A DNA stretch of 60,379 nucleotides, from positions 1-60,379 of the forward strand of contig VMRY01000043.1 of assembly GCA_007713595.1 (NCBI GenBank). Direction: 5' to 3'. Positions within the stretch are counted from its first letter, which is position 1; each line of letters begins with the position of its first letter. The notes below the pieces were generated by a model. The model was not told the DNA's origin and did no database searches. It saw only the letters and a program-made list of their open reading frames with translations. This document shows positions 1 to 8,613 of the stretch, piece by piece. This DNA is from Sedimenticola thiotaurini. GTDB lineage: Bacteria; Pseudomonadota; Gammaproteobacteria; Chromatiales; Chromatiaceae. The translations under genes were made by a program, and so were the position numbers.

Positions 1-30
1 AAGGTTTTTTTATTTATGCAGAATAACTGA

Positions 31-525
31 CTATTTCACACGGCCTACGGCCTTTGCGAGCTACTTTTGTGACCAAAAGTACCCAAAAGTCTCTCCCCAT
101 CGCCCTGCCCTTCGGGTCCTCTGCGCTTCTCGGAGTGATCGGCGCGCTCATAAACTCGCCCTTAAAGCGGCTCAGACAAATGAGCGCTTGCTTCCGCTCA
201 CCCCTGCGATGCTCGACAGGTCGGAGGGGAACAGATCGAGGGTGGTATTATCTCAAGTTCTTTTTTCGAAAAAGCAAAGCTCGTGGTGCACCACCGCTTT
301 GCGACTTCCACACCACCGAGTATCGCAGCCGGGTACGGATAAAGGCGCGTATCTGTTTGAGCCGCTTTAGCGGCGAGTTATACGCGCCCCGTGCCTGGCG
401 AGAAACGCAGGGAACCCCGCAGGGGTGGTGGGGTGGAGCGAGGGCTTTGGTTACTTTTGCCCGTATAAGTAACACGGCGAAGGGGGCCGGGACCCCCATC
501 AAAATAACAGCGCGTAGCGACACAA
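31..525. repeat. Tandem long repeat, copy 1
   Basis: First of two nearly identical units that start with CTATTTCACACGGCC and recur with a period of 526 bases (31 and 557). Inside the unit the left and right halves are imperfect reverse complements: the stretch AACTCGCC..AAAGCGGCTCA near 145-175 pairs with TGAGCCGCTTTAGCGGCGAGTT near 357-379, and near the right end an interrupted palindrome GTTACTTTTGCCCG..AAGTAAC occurs. The unit could fold into one long hairpin or cruciform. All open frames in it run in several frames on both strands and look like by-products of its GC-rich palindromes, so I call no gene. Confidence 0.85.
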
Positions 526-556
526 GAAGAAGAACTTAATCACCCACATACAAAAT

Positions 557-1049
557 CTATTTCACACGGCCCACGGCCTTTGCGAGCTACTTTTGTGACC
601 AAAAGTACCCAAAAGTCTCTCCCCATCGCCCTGCACTTCGAGTCCTCTGCGCTTCTCGGAGTGATCGGCGCGCTCATAAACTCGCCGCTAAAGCGGCTCA
701 GACAAATGAGCGCTTGCTTCCGCTCACCCCTGCGATGCTCGACAGGTCGGAGGGAAAAAGATCGAGGGTGGTATTATCTCAAGTTCTTTTTTCGAAAAGC
801 AAAGCTCGTGGTGCACCACCGCTTTGCGACTTCCACACCACCGAGTATCGCAGCCGGGTACGGATAAAGGCGCGTATCTGTTTGAGCCGCTTTAGCGGCG
901 AGTTATACGCGCCCCGTACTTGGCGAGAAACGCAGGGAACCCCGCAGGGGTGGTGGGGTGGAGCGAGGGCTTTGGTTACTTTTGCCCGTAAAAGTAACAC
1001 GGCGAAGGGGGCCGGGACCCCCATTAAAAAACATCGCGTAGCGACACAA
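557..1049. repeat. Tandem long repeat, copy 2
   Basis: Second copy of the unit beginning at 31, differing only by scattered substitutions and small indels (for example CCGCTAAAG at about 686 against CCCTTAAAG in copy 1). The palindromes GCCGCTTTAGCGGC and GTTACTTTTGCCCGTAAAAGTAAC are perfect or nearly so here. After the copy, at 1101-1114, the sequence GGCCGTGTGAAATA is the exact reverse complement of the TATTTCACACGGCC that opens each unit, so the array as a whole (32-1114) is bracketed by a 14-bp inverted repeat. No transposase is visible. Nothing else is seen between 1 and 1176. Confidence 0.85.
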
Positions 1050-1176
1050 AAAAAGCTTTTGATCTATGGAAATTACCGACCTACCTCACTAAGAATCGAA
1101 GGCCGTGTGAAATATAAACTCATAAAGAGGCTCGCCTCCCTGCAAACTAAATATCGCAAGACACAATAAAAAAACA

Positions 1177-1431
1177 TCACTTGCCAATCGGAATACCAAT
1201 ACCACCCATCTGGCTCATCTGTTGCTGCTTCCTCACATTTCTCGCCGCCTTCTCACCCACAAACGCCGTGAAATCTTCAACATTTTCATAACCCATCTGC
1301 ATCGCAAACTGAGTCACCGCAAAAACCAGATCGCGGGTCTTGGCAATCTCTTCATGGCTGCGACCGCAACCTGAACAGTGAGTGCCTTCCTGACTACAGA
1401 AGTCGCCGCCTTTACAAGGGCTGAATTGCAT
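1177..1431 (-). CDS. Small Cys-rich hypothetical protein
   Basis: An 84-residue protein I do not recognise. Four cysteines lie in the first 22 residues (C6, C12, C19, C22, the last two as CSGC), a layout that suggests metal binding, perhaps zinc; the rest is probably helical and ends in a Met/Gly-rich tail. The start is well supported: GAGGAG lies 8 bases before the ATG. It follows the secreted protein gene (1453-1899) by about 20 bases on the same strand, so the two are probably cotranscribed. Real gene likely because of the strong ribosome site and the conserved-looking Cys cluster; function unknown. Confidence 0.7.
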   Translation of the reverse strand: MQFSPCKGGDFCSQEGTHCSGCGRSHEEIAKTRDLVFAVTQFAMQMGYENVEDFTAFVGEKAARNVRKQQQMSQMGGIGIPIGK

Positions 1432-1452
1432 AACTTAATCTCCTCACATTTA

Positions 1453-1899
1453 CTACCATTCTGCGGTCATCAGTCGAAACGTACCGATCACCTCTTTTGC
1501 ACCACCATCATGACTATCATAGATCTTGAAAAAGATTCCGCCTGTTGGAAGTTCGCCACCAAATTGGCCCGTGGCAGTGTAGACCCAGTCATCCTGACTA
1601 GCCAACACCGGGTCAAATTTCAGCTTATCGAAAAGCGTACCATCACGATCAAGAATGTCCACCTCAAGCTGATGCTCACCCTTCTCCACAACCAGATTAA
1701 GAACCAGAAAAGCGCCGACATCTTTATCGCTCGCCTTGAGCTTATTAAACACCTTATCGGGTTGTACAAAACCACTCTCTTGCTGCAGTTTATTGGCAAA
1801 ATAGAGATTGGTGAGGTAAGCCGCCTGACGATATTTACCCGCCAGCAGCAGATTGGGAGACAGCATGCCCAGTATGCAGAGGATAGCCAGTGTTCGCAA
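1453..1899 (-). CDS. Putative secreted protein of unknown function
   Basis: A 148-residue protein with an N-terminal hydrophobic segment (about residues 3-19) ending in LLLAG, typical of a Sec signal peptide. The rest looks like a compact beta-rich domain: the stretch about a data-like ligand, VVEKGEHQLEVDILDRDG, alternates polar and apolar residues. The start used is TTG with AGGCG seven bases upstream; the first ATG (1866) would cut the signal peptide in half, so TTG is preferred but not certain. It is followed closely by the small Cys-rich gene on the same strand. I do not recognise the family. Confidence 0.6.
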   Translation of the reverse strand: MRTLAILCILGMLSPNLLLAGKYRQAAYLTNLYFANKLQQESGFVQPDKVFNKLKASDKDVGAFLVLNLVVEKGEHQLEVDILDRDGTLFDKLKFDPVLASQDDWVYTATGQFGGELPTGGIFFKIYDSHDGGAKEVIGTFRLMTAEW

Positions 1900-1987
1900 A
1901 ATATCGCCTAGTTCGCTTGGGGGGTTAATGGATAAAGCACCGAGGCCACAAGGATAGGGGGCGGTTAAAAATTGTCAAGACAACAGG

Positions 1988-3679
1988 CTACTGCACCACG
2001 GTCTTGCCCAGCCCGCGGGGATCACTGGCACCGCTCACTCGTCCACTCTTCTTATCCCAAAACAGGGCTTGCATATTGCCATAACTCGAATCCAGGGGTT
2101 TCAGTTTATGTCCCAGTGCATTCAACTGTTGCTGCTCTTGTGGCGTCAGGGCTTCGGGCTCGAACTGAACCTCATCCGGCAGATACTGGTGGTGATAGCG
2201 TGGACGGCTCACCCACTCTACTGGGTCCTTGCCTTCTGCCAGAGCCAAAACCCCGTGCAGCAACATGCTGATAATCCGGCTACCTCCGGGGGTTCCAAGC
2301 ACTGCCACACCCGCTTCAGTCTCAACAAAGGTTGGGGTCATACTGGATAACATCCGTTTCCCAGGTGCAATGGCGTTGGCTTCCCCTCCTACCAGCCCAT
2401 AAACATTGGGTGTACCCGGACGAGCCGAAAAATCATCCATCTCATCATTCAATAGAATCCCGGTACCCGGCACAACAAAACAGGAACCAAACGGATAGTT
2501 GATACTCAACGTTGCTGAGACCCGATTACCTTCAGCATCGACAATGGAGTAGTGCGTGGTATCCCGCCCCTCTGCATAATCGTGTGGTGGCGTAACCCGA
2601 CTGGGTGTCGCTGCATCCAGTTGAATACTACGTGTCAGACCGGCCGCATAATCTGTATCAATCAACCGTTTGACCGGAATTGAGACAAAATCCGGATCGC
2701 CCAGATACTCGGCACGATCACGATAGGCGCGGCGCATCACTTCAATGATCAGGTGCTTCTGTTCCAACGACGGTAATTTCTCCAGTTTGAACTGGGCCAG
2801 TTGATTAAGCATACTGAGCAGAACAATCCCCCCCGAGGAGGGAGGTGCCGCACTGGTAATCGTCATGCCCCGGTATTCACCCCGTATCGGCTTCCGCTCC
2901 ATAATCCGGTATTGCGCCAGATCATCCAGTGTCCAGATACCACCTGCCTCTCGCACACCGTTAACCAGACGCTCTGCTACACCACCCCGATAAAAACCGT
3001 CATGGCCCTGTTCTGCCATCTGCATCAACGTATCAGCCAGATCCGGCTGTTTGAGCAGATGGCCCGCCACAGGGACAACCCCTTGTTGTAAAAACTGATT
3101 TTGCGCGCCAGGCCAGCGCTGCAGCTGCGCCAGCCGCCACTGGGCCATGCGCCGGTAGTGCTCATCAACGGGAAAGCCCTCTCGGGCAAGATGTATAGCA
3201 GGTGCCAACGTCTGGCTTAATGATAAGCGGCCATATAGCAAGGCCAGATGGGCCAGCGCAGCGGGCTGACCGGGTATACCCGCTGCGAGTGGTCCATTCA
3301 CTGACAGCCCAGGAATGACCTCTCCCTGCTGATCCAGGTAAAGATCGCGATGTGCGGCCAGTGGTGCGCGTTCCCGACCATCCAGCATCACCTCCATACC
3401 ATCCTTCGCACGGTGCAGCATCCAGAAGCCCCCGCCCCCCATACCGGAGCTGTAAGGCTCTACAACTGCCAGCACAGCCGCTACGGTGATAGCCGCATCA
3501 AAGGCATTCCCGCCCTGATTCAAAATAGCCATACCGGCCTCAGTGGCAAGCGGATGTGCTGATGCAATACCCGCTTTTCCCTCTGCAGCCTGTGCAGCGA
3601 CTGTAAAAAACAGCCCGCCGAGCAGAAGGAGAACCAGAAAAAGTGGCAGTCTAAACCTCAAGAACAGTGAGTTACTCAT
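1988..3679 (-). CDS. ggt: Gamma-glutamyltransferase
   Basis: A 563-residue gamma-glutamyltransferase precursor, the usual length for the family. It hydrolyses glutathione and other gamma-glutamyl compounds or transfers the glutamyl group, in the periplasm. Residues 8-31 form a signal peptide ending AAQAAE. The proenzyme is known to cleave itself into large and small subunits before a Thr nucleophile; the matching motif DTTHYSIVD is present at about residue 375, followed by the glycine-rich substrate loops GSCFVVPGTGILLNDEMDDF and MLSSMTPT. Starts at ATG. It stands alone on the minus strand, with no visible link to the aromatic genes. Confidence 0.95.
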   Translation of the reverse strand: MSNSLFLRFRLPLFLVLLLLGGLFFTVAAQAAEGKAGIASAHPLATEAGMAILNQGGNAFDAAITVAAVLAVVEPYSSGMGGGGFWMLHRAKDGMEVMLDGRERAPLAAHRDLYLDQQGEVIPGLSVNGPLAAGIPGQPAALAHLALLYGRLSLSQTLAPAIHLAREGFPVDEHYRRMAQWRLAQLQRWPGAQNQFLQQGVVPVAGHLLKQPDLADTLMQMAEQGHDGFYRGGVAERLVNGVREAGGIWTLDDLAQYRIMERKPIRGEYRGMTITSAAPPSSGGIVLLSMLNQLAQFKLEKLPSLEQKHLIIEVMRRAYRDRAEYLGDPDFVSIPVKRLIDTDYAAGLTRSIQLDAATPSRVTPPHDYAEGRDTTHYSIVDAEGNRVSATLSINYPFGSCFVVPGTGILLNDEMDDFSARPGTPNVYGLVGGEANAIAPGKRMLSSMTPTFVETEAGVAVLGTPGGSRIISMLLHGVLALAEGKDPVEWVSRPRYHHQYLPDEVQFEPEALTPQEQQQLNALGHKLKPLDSSYGNMQALFWDKKSGRVSGASDPRGLGKTVVQ

Positions 3680-3924
3680 CGCTATCTATCCAATCGTATT
3701 GATCACTCTCGTCGAACAGATGTTTATCCATCTGTCTCATCATCTACTGAAGTATACCTGCTATCCGCGAACCCGATAGCTGCAGTAAACCACTTTACTT
3801 GAGGGGGATATGGACTCTCTGTCCGCTCAAATTTCTATGGCATAATTAACCTCTAATGGGTCTGTGCTCAAGGCAGCCTCCTCTACTCGATCACAACGCA
3901 GAATGATTTGGGAACCCCAGCTCC

Positions 3925-4794
3925 ATGACAGACGAAACCATACAGCCATCTCCTAAGGTCACCCTGATGCTGACCGATGCCGGACTTGACTCGACCATCG
4001 CTGTCTCTTCACTGGATGAGCAGGGGCATACCCGGGAAGGTCATATTGCCGCCGAGCGCGCCTTGACGCTCTATCTGAATAAACGTGAATTGGTCACACT
4101 CATGACACTCGGGTCACAACCAGAGATGCTGGTGCTCGGCTGGTTGCGTAATCAGCGACTGATCCAGCAGATGGATCAGATAGAAGCGATTCAGGTCGAC
4201 TGGGAGACCAGCACCGCGGCCGTGCAAACCCGGGAACCGATCGCTGACATTGAACAGAAACTCAGCCGCAAGACCGTAACCACTGGCTGCGGGCAAGGTA
4301 CTGTTTTTGGCGATCTGATGGATGATCTGGAGAAGATCAAACTGCCCGAGACTGTACTGAAACAATCCCTCATCTATGGGTTGCTGAAATCACTGGATCA
4401 ATACAACGAAATCTATCGTCGAGCCGGTGCCGTGCACGGTTGCGCACTCTGCAAAGGCACGGAGATTCTCCATTTCGTCGAAGAAGTAGGTCGCCATAAT
4501 GCCGTCGATACCATCGCTGGTCATATGTGGATGAACCATACCGCTGGTCATGACAAGATCTTCTATACAACCGGACGGCTGACATCAGAGATGGTAATCA
4601 AGGTAGCGCAAATGGGCATACCCATACTGTTATCCAGATCAGGTGTCACGCAGATGGGTCTCGAGCTGGCACAAAAACTGGGGGTGACCCTGGTGGCGCG
4701 CGCCAAAGGTGAACATTTTCTGCTCTATCATGGAGCTGAACAGTTCCTGTTTGACCAGCCGCCCAAAACCATCCGGAAAGCGAAAAAATCATGA
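3925..4794 (+). CDS. fdhD: FdhD-like molybdoenzyme sulfurtransferase
   Basis: A 289-residue member of the FdhD family, which passes sulfur from IscS to the bis-MGD cofactor of formate dehydrogenase-type enzymes in the cytoplasm. Family marks are the N-terminal segment ERALTLYLN, the EEVGRHNAVDTIAG motif (residues 186-199) and the YTTGRLTSEMVIKVAQMGIP region. It departs from the type enzyme: the CGVCG motif of E. coli FdhD is CGQG here (C122-G125), so one redox Cys is gone, while a new CALC (C173-C176) sits where HAAA is usual. It overlaps mobA by four bases. PadB, a DMSO-reductase-type molybdoenzyme in this window, is a possible client; that is inference. Confidence 0.85.
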   Translation: MTDETIQPSPKVTLMLTDAGLDSTIAVSSLDEQGHTREGHIAAERALTLYLNKRELVTLMTLGSQPEMLVLGWLRNQRLIQQMDQIEAIQVDWETSTAAVQTREPIADIEQKLSRKTVTTGCGQGTVFGDLMDDLEKIKLPETVLKQSLIYGLLKSLDQYNEIYRRAGAVHGCALCKGTEILHFVEEVGRHNAVDTIAGHMWMNHTAGHDKIFYTTGRLTSEMVIKVAQMGIPILLSRSGVTQMGLELAQKLGVTLVARAKGEHFLLYHGAEQFLFDQPPKTIRKAKKS

Positions 4795-5393
4795 CCAGCG
4801 ATTCATCATCAAACCAAATTACCGCAGTCATCCTTGCTGGCGGCATGGCCCGTAGAATGGGAGGGGAAGATAAGGGACTTATCGATCTGGACGGCCGGCC
4901 ACTGATCGCCCATGTGCTGGAGCGCATCCAACCTCAGGTCGACCAAGTGGTGATTAACGCCAACCGCAACCTGGAGCAGTATGCCCGCTTCGGCCACCCG
5001 GTAATCAGTGACACGCTCAGCGACTTTCAAGGACCCCTGGCTGGCTTTCTCGCCGTCATGCAACAAGTGGATACCGACTTCATTGTTACCCTGCCCTGCG
5101 ACGGCCCCTGCCTTCCTGATAACCTGATCGAACGCCTACGTAAAGCGCAACAAGCTGCTGATGCCGACATCGCAGTGGCCCATGACGGCAACCGCATGCA
5201 ACCGGTCTATGCACTCATCGCCACACGCCTGCAACCGAGCCTGGAAGCCTTCCTGCAAGCCGGTGAACGAAAGATCGATTGGTGGTATGCCAAACACAAC
5301 ACCGTCACTGTCGACTTCTCCGACGCTCCCGATACCTTCCTCAACATCAACACCCCCGAGGACCGGGAGCGTTATCTCGCCCATCGCGACTAA
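4791..5393 (+). CDS. mobA: Molybdenum cofactor guanylyltransferase
   Basis: A 200-residue MobA, which attaches GMP to molybdopterin to give the guanine dinucleotide cofactor used by DMSO-reductase-family enzymes. The N terminus carries the nucleotide-binding signature LAGGMARRMGGEDKGL (residues 16-31) and later PCDGPCLPDNLI with the metal-binding Asp, then the C-terminal INTPED motif. Its ATG overlaps the fdhD stop as ATGA, so the two are translationally coupled. Together they form a maturation pair for a bis-MGD enzyme; the only such enzyme visible in the window is PadB. Confidence 0.93.
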   Translation: MTSDSSSNQITAVILAGGMARRMGGEDKGLIDLDGRPLIAHVLERIQPQVDQVVINANRNLEQYARFGHPVISDTLSDFQGPLAGFLAVMQQVDTDFIVTLPCDGPCLPDNLIERLRKAQQAADADIAVAHDGNRMQPVYALIATRLQPSLEAFLQAGERKIDWWYAKHNTVTVDFSDAPDTFLNINTPEDRERYLAHRD

Positions 5394-5530
5394 GCCGTCC
5401 AAACAAAGATCAGTAGTTTGGGCTCGTTGTTTGTGCCCACGCGGATAAAACAACATTTAATGATCCATTGAACAATAGTTGCTGCAATATCGGCGCAGGC
5501 AAAACAATGTGATAAGTAATTATAAATGCC

Positions 5531-5557
5531 AGTGTGGCACGAGAACGTGCCCACACT
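5531..5557. repeat. REP-like hairpin
   Basis: AGTGTGGCACG and CGTGCCCACACT form a near-perfect stem (one bulged base) around an AGAA loop, in the space between the convergent ends of mobA and the sensor gene. It resembles the GGTGGGCACG-type extragenic palindrome seen again at 8527-8609. It may also help stop transcription from either side, but it has no T-run. Confidence 0.6.
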
Positions 5558-5567
5558 GCGCGAGTTA

Positions 5568-6962
5568 TCAGGTAGCCAGAGCAGGCACACCCTCAAACGA
5601 CTCCGCATTGAAATCGACCTTGATCTTTAACAGTGTACCGGTACCCTTGGTACCAAACACAGAGACTTCTCCTTTAATCCCTTCCACACGGGAAATCACT
5701 GTATTTAACAGCATCTCAGCCATGTCGGAACCACCTTTGTTATTAGATTTCGGATCAAAACCAACCATATCTTCCAACAGTGAAATCTGAACTGACTGTT
5801 CAGAGAAACTGGTACGTACGACTACCTTGCCCTCGCCTTCACTCTGTTCTACAAACCGCATAACATCCTGTATTACACGATACAGCTCCCACTCTACGCC
5901 TTTGGGTAGGCGCTGGGTCAGCAAACCTTGTTGATAGAGTTTTACCGGTACTCTACCCCGATCATTGTACTGCTTGCACAATATATCCAAGCCATAGGAC
6001 AGCCCGTGCTCTTCAAGACTCTTGGGATTGAGTGTGTGGGAGATCTGCTGAATCGCTTTTACTGCCCTACCCATTTCATGGTTGAGTAAGCTGACCACTT
6101 CATCACTTACCCCCTTATCAGCCATTAGCTCAGGCAATCGATTTTTCAGCCCAATCAAATGCTCTTCAACACTGTCTTCAATTTCAGCTGCAATCGCTTG
6201 TCTCTCATGTTCCTGTGCCCGATTGACCTGGTCAGAGAGTGCTTTCAGTTTGTGATCAGCACTACCACCTTCCCTTAATGTCAGACGCCCAAATAGCAGC
6301 GCGGCAAACAGCAGTGAGCCGCCGGACAGCCCAAGGAAAACCAAAGTGCTTTGGTTCAGATTATTATCCAGCTCCTGATTCAACCTGGCATGTACCGCAT
6401 CAATATCATCGGTGTAGAGACCTGTGCCAATAATCCAGTCCCACTTGGGCAGTGTCTTGACATAACTGACCTTGCCTACCGGATCAGGGAAACCGGGTTT
6501 ATCCCACATGTATTCAGTAAAACCTGTTCCATCCTTAGCTGCCTGATCAATATCGCGAATCAGGAACTTATTATCTTTGCTTTTCAGGTCCCATAGATTA
6601 CGCCCTTCCAAGGCAGGTTTGGCGCCATGAACCAATGTGTTCCCACTATAGTCATTGACAAAGAAATAACCACTTTGGCCATAACTCAGTTTGCGTATGA
6701 TTCCCTTGGCCTCTTCCTGAGCCTGTTGTGGTGCCGTAATAGAATTATTGTATTGAGCATCAATAGCAGACTCTGCCAAATTGGTGTAGCTATGCAGTTC
6801 ATTGCGCCGTAGCGTTAACATTTGATCACGGAATGTCGCATTATTCAGCTCCCCAAAATTCCGTGTTTCATAGATTGCAAAACTCGATATGGCGATGCTC
6901 ACCAACAGTGTTGGTAACATGGCCAGAAGCATCATGCGGTATTTCAATGAAATGGTTTTCAC
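5568..6962 (-). CDS. Cache-domain sensor, degenerate histidine kinase
   Basis: A membrane sensor: a first transmembrane segment near the N terminus (LLAMLPTLLVSIAISSFAIY), a periplasmic single-Cache domain with the typical GYFFVNDYSGNTLVHG run, a second membrane segment (STLVFLGLSGGSLLFAALLF), then a NarX/DegS-type dimerisation and ATPase region. The phospho-acceptor motif, normally RELHD, reads AEIED, so the catalytic His is Glu; the N box (VIQDVMRFV) lacks its Asn and the G1 box reads LEDMVGFD. It is therefore probably a kinase-dead or phosphatase-only protein. Start: GTG at 6962, with AAGGAGGA about five bases upstream, fits better than the ATG at 7019. No response regulator is adjacent. 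Confidence 0.8.
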   Translation of the reverse strand: MKTISLKYRMMLLAMLPTLLVSIAISSFAIYETRNFGELNNATFRDQMLTLRRNELHSYTNLAESAIDAQYNNSITAPQQAQEEAKGIIRKLSYGQSGYFFVNDYSGNTLVHGAKPALEGRNLWDLKSKDNKFLIRDIDQAAKDGTGFTEYMWDKPGFPDPVGKVSYVKTLPKWDWIIGTGLYTDDIDAVHARLNQELDNNLNQSTLVFLGLSGGSLLFAALLFGRLTLREGGSADHKLKALSDQVNRAQEHERQAIAAEIEDSVEEHLIGLKNRLPELMADKGVSDEVVSLLNHEMGRAVKAIQQISHTLNPKSLEEHGLSYGLDILCKQYNDRGRVPVKLYQQGLLTQRLPKGVEWELYRVIQDVMRFVEQSEGEGKVVVRTSFSEQSVQISLLEDMVGFDPKSNNKGGSDMAEMLLNTVISRVEGIKGEVSVFGTKGTGTLLKIKVDFNAESFEGVPALAT

Positions 6963-7130
6963 CCCATCCTCCTTTAATTTATTATTGAATAGATCCCCAG
7001 CCCTAAGCATAGAATCCATACTTTTTTTCAGTACAGTTCATTTCACTGATTTTCGTTATCTGTATCACGTTTTACGGCTGACTTTTCTCATAAACGCGCA
7101 CTTTGTTTCTTATGTAACTATTTCACGGAT

Positions 7131-7159
7131 AAAAAAAAGGGTGCCATTTAAAGGCACCC
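7131..7159 (-). terminator. Rho-independent terminator after gcdH
   Basis: On the minus strand GGGTGCC and GGCACCC form a 7-bp stem with a TTTAAAT loop, followed by eight T. It lies about 90 bases past the gcdH stop and would end the whole minus-strand benzoyl-CoA transcript before the sensor gene. Confidence 0.9.
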
Positions 7160-7189
7160 AAAGAGAGAATAGGAGAACAACATGAGCGG

Positions 7190-7223
7190 TATCAGCTCAC
7201 CCGATGCATAGAGTGAGCTGATA
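7190..7223. repeat. Perfect hairpin between gcdH and its terminator
   Basis: TATCAGCTCAC and GTGAGCTGATA make a perfect 11-bp stem with a 12-base loop, 24 bases past the gcdH stop and before the T-run terminator. It may protect the 3' end of the message or act as a first pause site. No T-run follows it. Confidence 0.65.
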
Positions 7224-7246
7224 GGTCTTGCATTTTCTAGAACAAT

Positions 7247-8440
7247 CTATGGCGCAAACGCCTGGATTCCGGTCTGGGCGCGCCCAAGGATAAGCGCGTG
7301 TACATCATGAGTACCCTCATAGGTATTGACAGCCTCAAGATTCATGACATGACGAATCACATGGAACTCATCAGAGACACCATTACCGCCATGCATATCA
7401 CGGGCGATACGTGCAATATCCAACGCCTTGCCAGCGTTGTTACGTTTCATCATGGAGATCGCTTCAGGCGCGGCATTACCCTCATCAAACAAGCGACCAA
7501 GCTGCAGGCAACCCTGCAGACCCAGCGTTATCTCTGTCTGCATGTTCGCCAGTTTTAATTGGATAAGCTGATTGGCTGCCAATGGACGACCAAACTGCTT
7601 ACGATCCAGCGTGTAAGTACGTGCACGATGCCAGCTATCCTCTGCTGCACCCAGAACACCCCAGGCGATACCATAGCGTGCGCGGTTAAGACAACCAAAG
7701 GGGCCAGAGAGGCCTTTTACATTCGGCAGCAGATTGTCGGCTGGTACAAATACCTCATCCATGACTATTTCACCGGTGATAGATGCACGCAGTGAAAACT
7801 TGCCTTCAATCTTTGGAGCCGAGAGGCCTTTCATCCCCTTCTCCAGAATAAAACCGCGAATGACACCCTCATCATCCTTGGCCCAGACCACAAAAACATC
7901 AGCGATGGGTGAGTTGGTGATCCACATTTTGGAACCAGATAGCGAATAGCCACCATCAACAGTTCTTGCGCGCGTCTTCATGCCAGCCGGATCAGAACCG
8001 TGATCAGGCTCTGTCAGACCAAAGCAACCAACCAGTTCTCCCGTAGCGAGTTTTGGCAGGTATTTTTCGCGCTGCTCTTCTGTGCCATAGGCATAGATGG
8101 GATGCATGACCAAGCTGGATTGCACACTCATGGCTGAACGATAACCAGAGTCAACACGCTCAACTTCACGGGCAATCAAACCATAAGAGACATAATTAAG
8201 TCCGGCGCAATCATAGCCGTCAATGGTGCAGCCAAGCAGACCCAGCTCACCCATCTCATTCATGATCTCGCGATCAAATACTTCATTGCGATTGGCCATC
8301 AGTACGCGCGGCATCAACTGTTCCTGACAGTACTTATGCGCGGTATCTCGCACCATCCGCTCTTCTTCCGTCAGCTGCTGATCAAGCAGCAGTGGATCTT
8401 CCCACTTGAATGGGGCTCTTGCCTGGGTTTTTGAATTCAT
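7247..8440 (-). CDS. gcdH: Glutaryl-CoA dehydrogenase
   Basis: A 397-residue FAD enzyme of the acyl-CoA dehydrogenase family that oxidises and decarboxylates glutaryl-CoA to crotonyl-CoA, the last specific step of anaerobic benzoate breakdown. The family marks are [12 protein letters not shown] and [19 protein letters not shown] in the middle and the catalytic Glu in [17 protein letters not shown] near the C terminus. The sequence throughout reads as the glutaryl-CoA branch. ATG at 8440 has GGAAGAG six bases upstream; a GTG two codons earlier is possible. It is last in the minus-strand series, 170 bases after the SDR gene, and is followed by a strong terminator. Confidence 0.95.
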   Translation of the reverse strand: MNSKTQARAPFKWEDPLLLDQQLTEEERMVRDTAHKYCQEQLMPRVLMANRNEVFDREIMNEMGELGLLGCTIDGYDCAGLNYVSYGLIAREVERVDSGYRSAMSVQSSLVMHPIYAYGTEEQREKYLPKLATGELVGCFGLTEPDHGSDPAGMKTRARTVDGGYSLSGSKMWITNSPIADVFVVWAKDDEGVIRGFILEKGMKGLSAPKIEGKFSLRASITGEIVMDEVFVPADNLLPNVKGLSGPFGCLNRARYGIAWGVLGAAEDSWHRARTYTLDRKQFGRPLAANQLIQLKLANMQTEITLGLQGCLQLGRLFDEGNAAPEAISMMKRNNAGKALDIARIARDMHGGNGVSDEFHVIRHVMNLEAVNTYEGTHDVHALILGRAQTGIQAFAP

Positions 8441-8466
8441 AGCCACTCTTCCGGTTATCTGAGAAT

Positions 8467-8491
8467 GGTGGATGCGCTACGCTTATCCACC
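8467..8491. repeat. REP-like palindrome
   Basis: GGTGGAT and ATCCACC flank GCGCTACGCTT. The phrase TGGATGCGCTACGCTTATCCACCCT is a common type of extragenic palindrome in proteobacteria (from general knowledge). It sits between the SDR gene and gcdH with a second palindrome at 8527-8609. Confidence 0.6.
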
Positions 8492-8526
8492 CTGCGTCTC
8501 TATCAATTGTTAAGTTGAACCATCAC

Positions 8527-8609
8527 GTAGGGTGGGCACGTCGTTCGCGCCCACCACTTTGTCCCGTGCCGCACCTTCTTGTGTGGGCAAAAAAGCGTGC
8601 CCACCCTAC
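8527..8609. repeat. Inverted repeat of GTAGGGTGGGCACG type
   Basis: GTAGGGTGGGCACG (8527-8540) and its exact reverse complement (8596-8609) enclose 55 bases that hold a further GCGCCCACC / GTGTGGGC pair. This is a REP or BIME-like extragenic element just downstream of the SDR stop, similar to 5531-5557. It may affect the amount of message reaching gcdH. Confidence 0.7.
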
Positions 8610-8613
8610 CGAG

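Noticed and set aside
31-1114. Insertion sequence
   Set aside because: Bracketing inverted repeats exist, but no transposase or flanking target duplication is visible, so I list it only as a repeat.
54-1169. Open frames of 60-161 codons on both strands in the tandem repeat
   Set aside because: They occur in parallel in both copies, shift frame between copies, share no ribosome sites and come from GC-rich palindromes.
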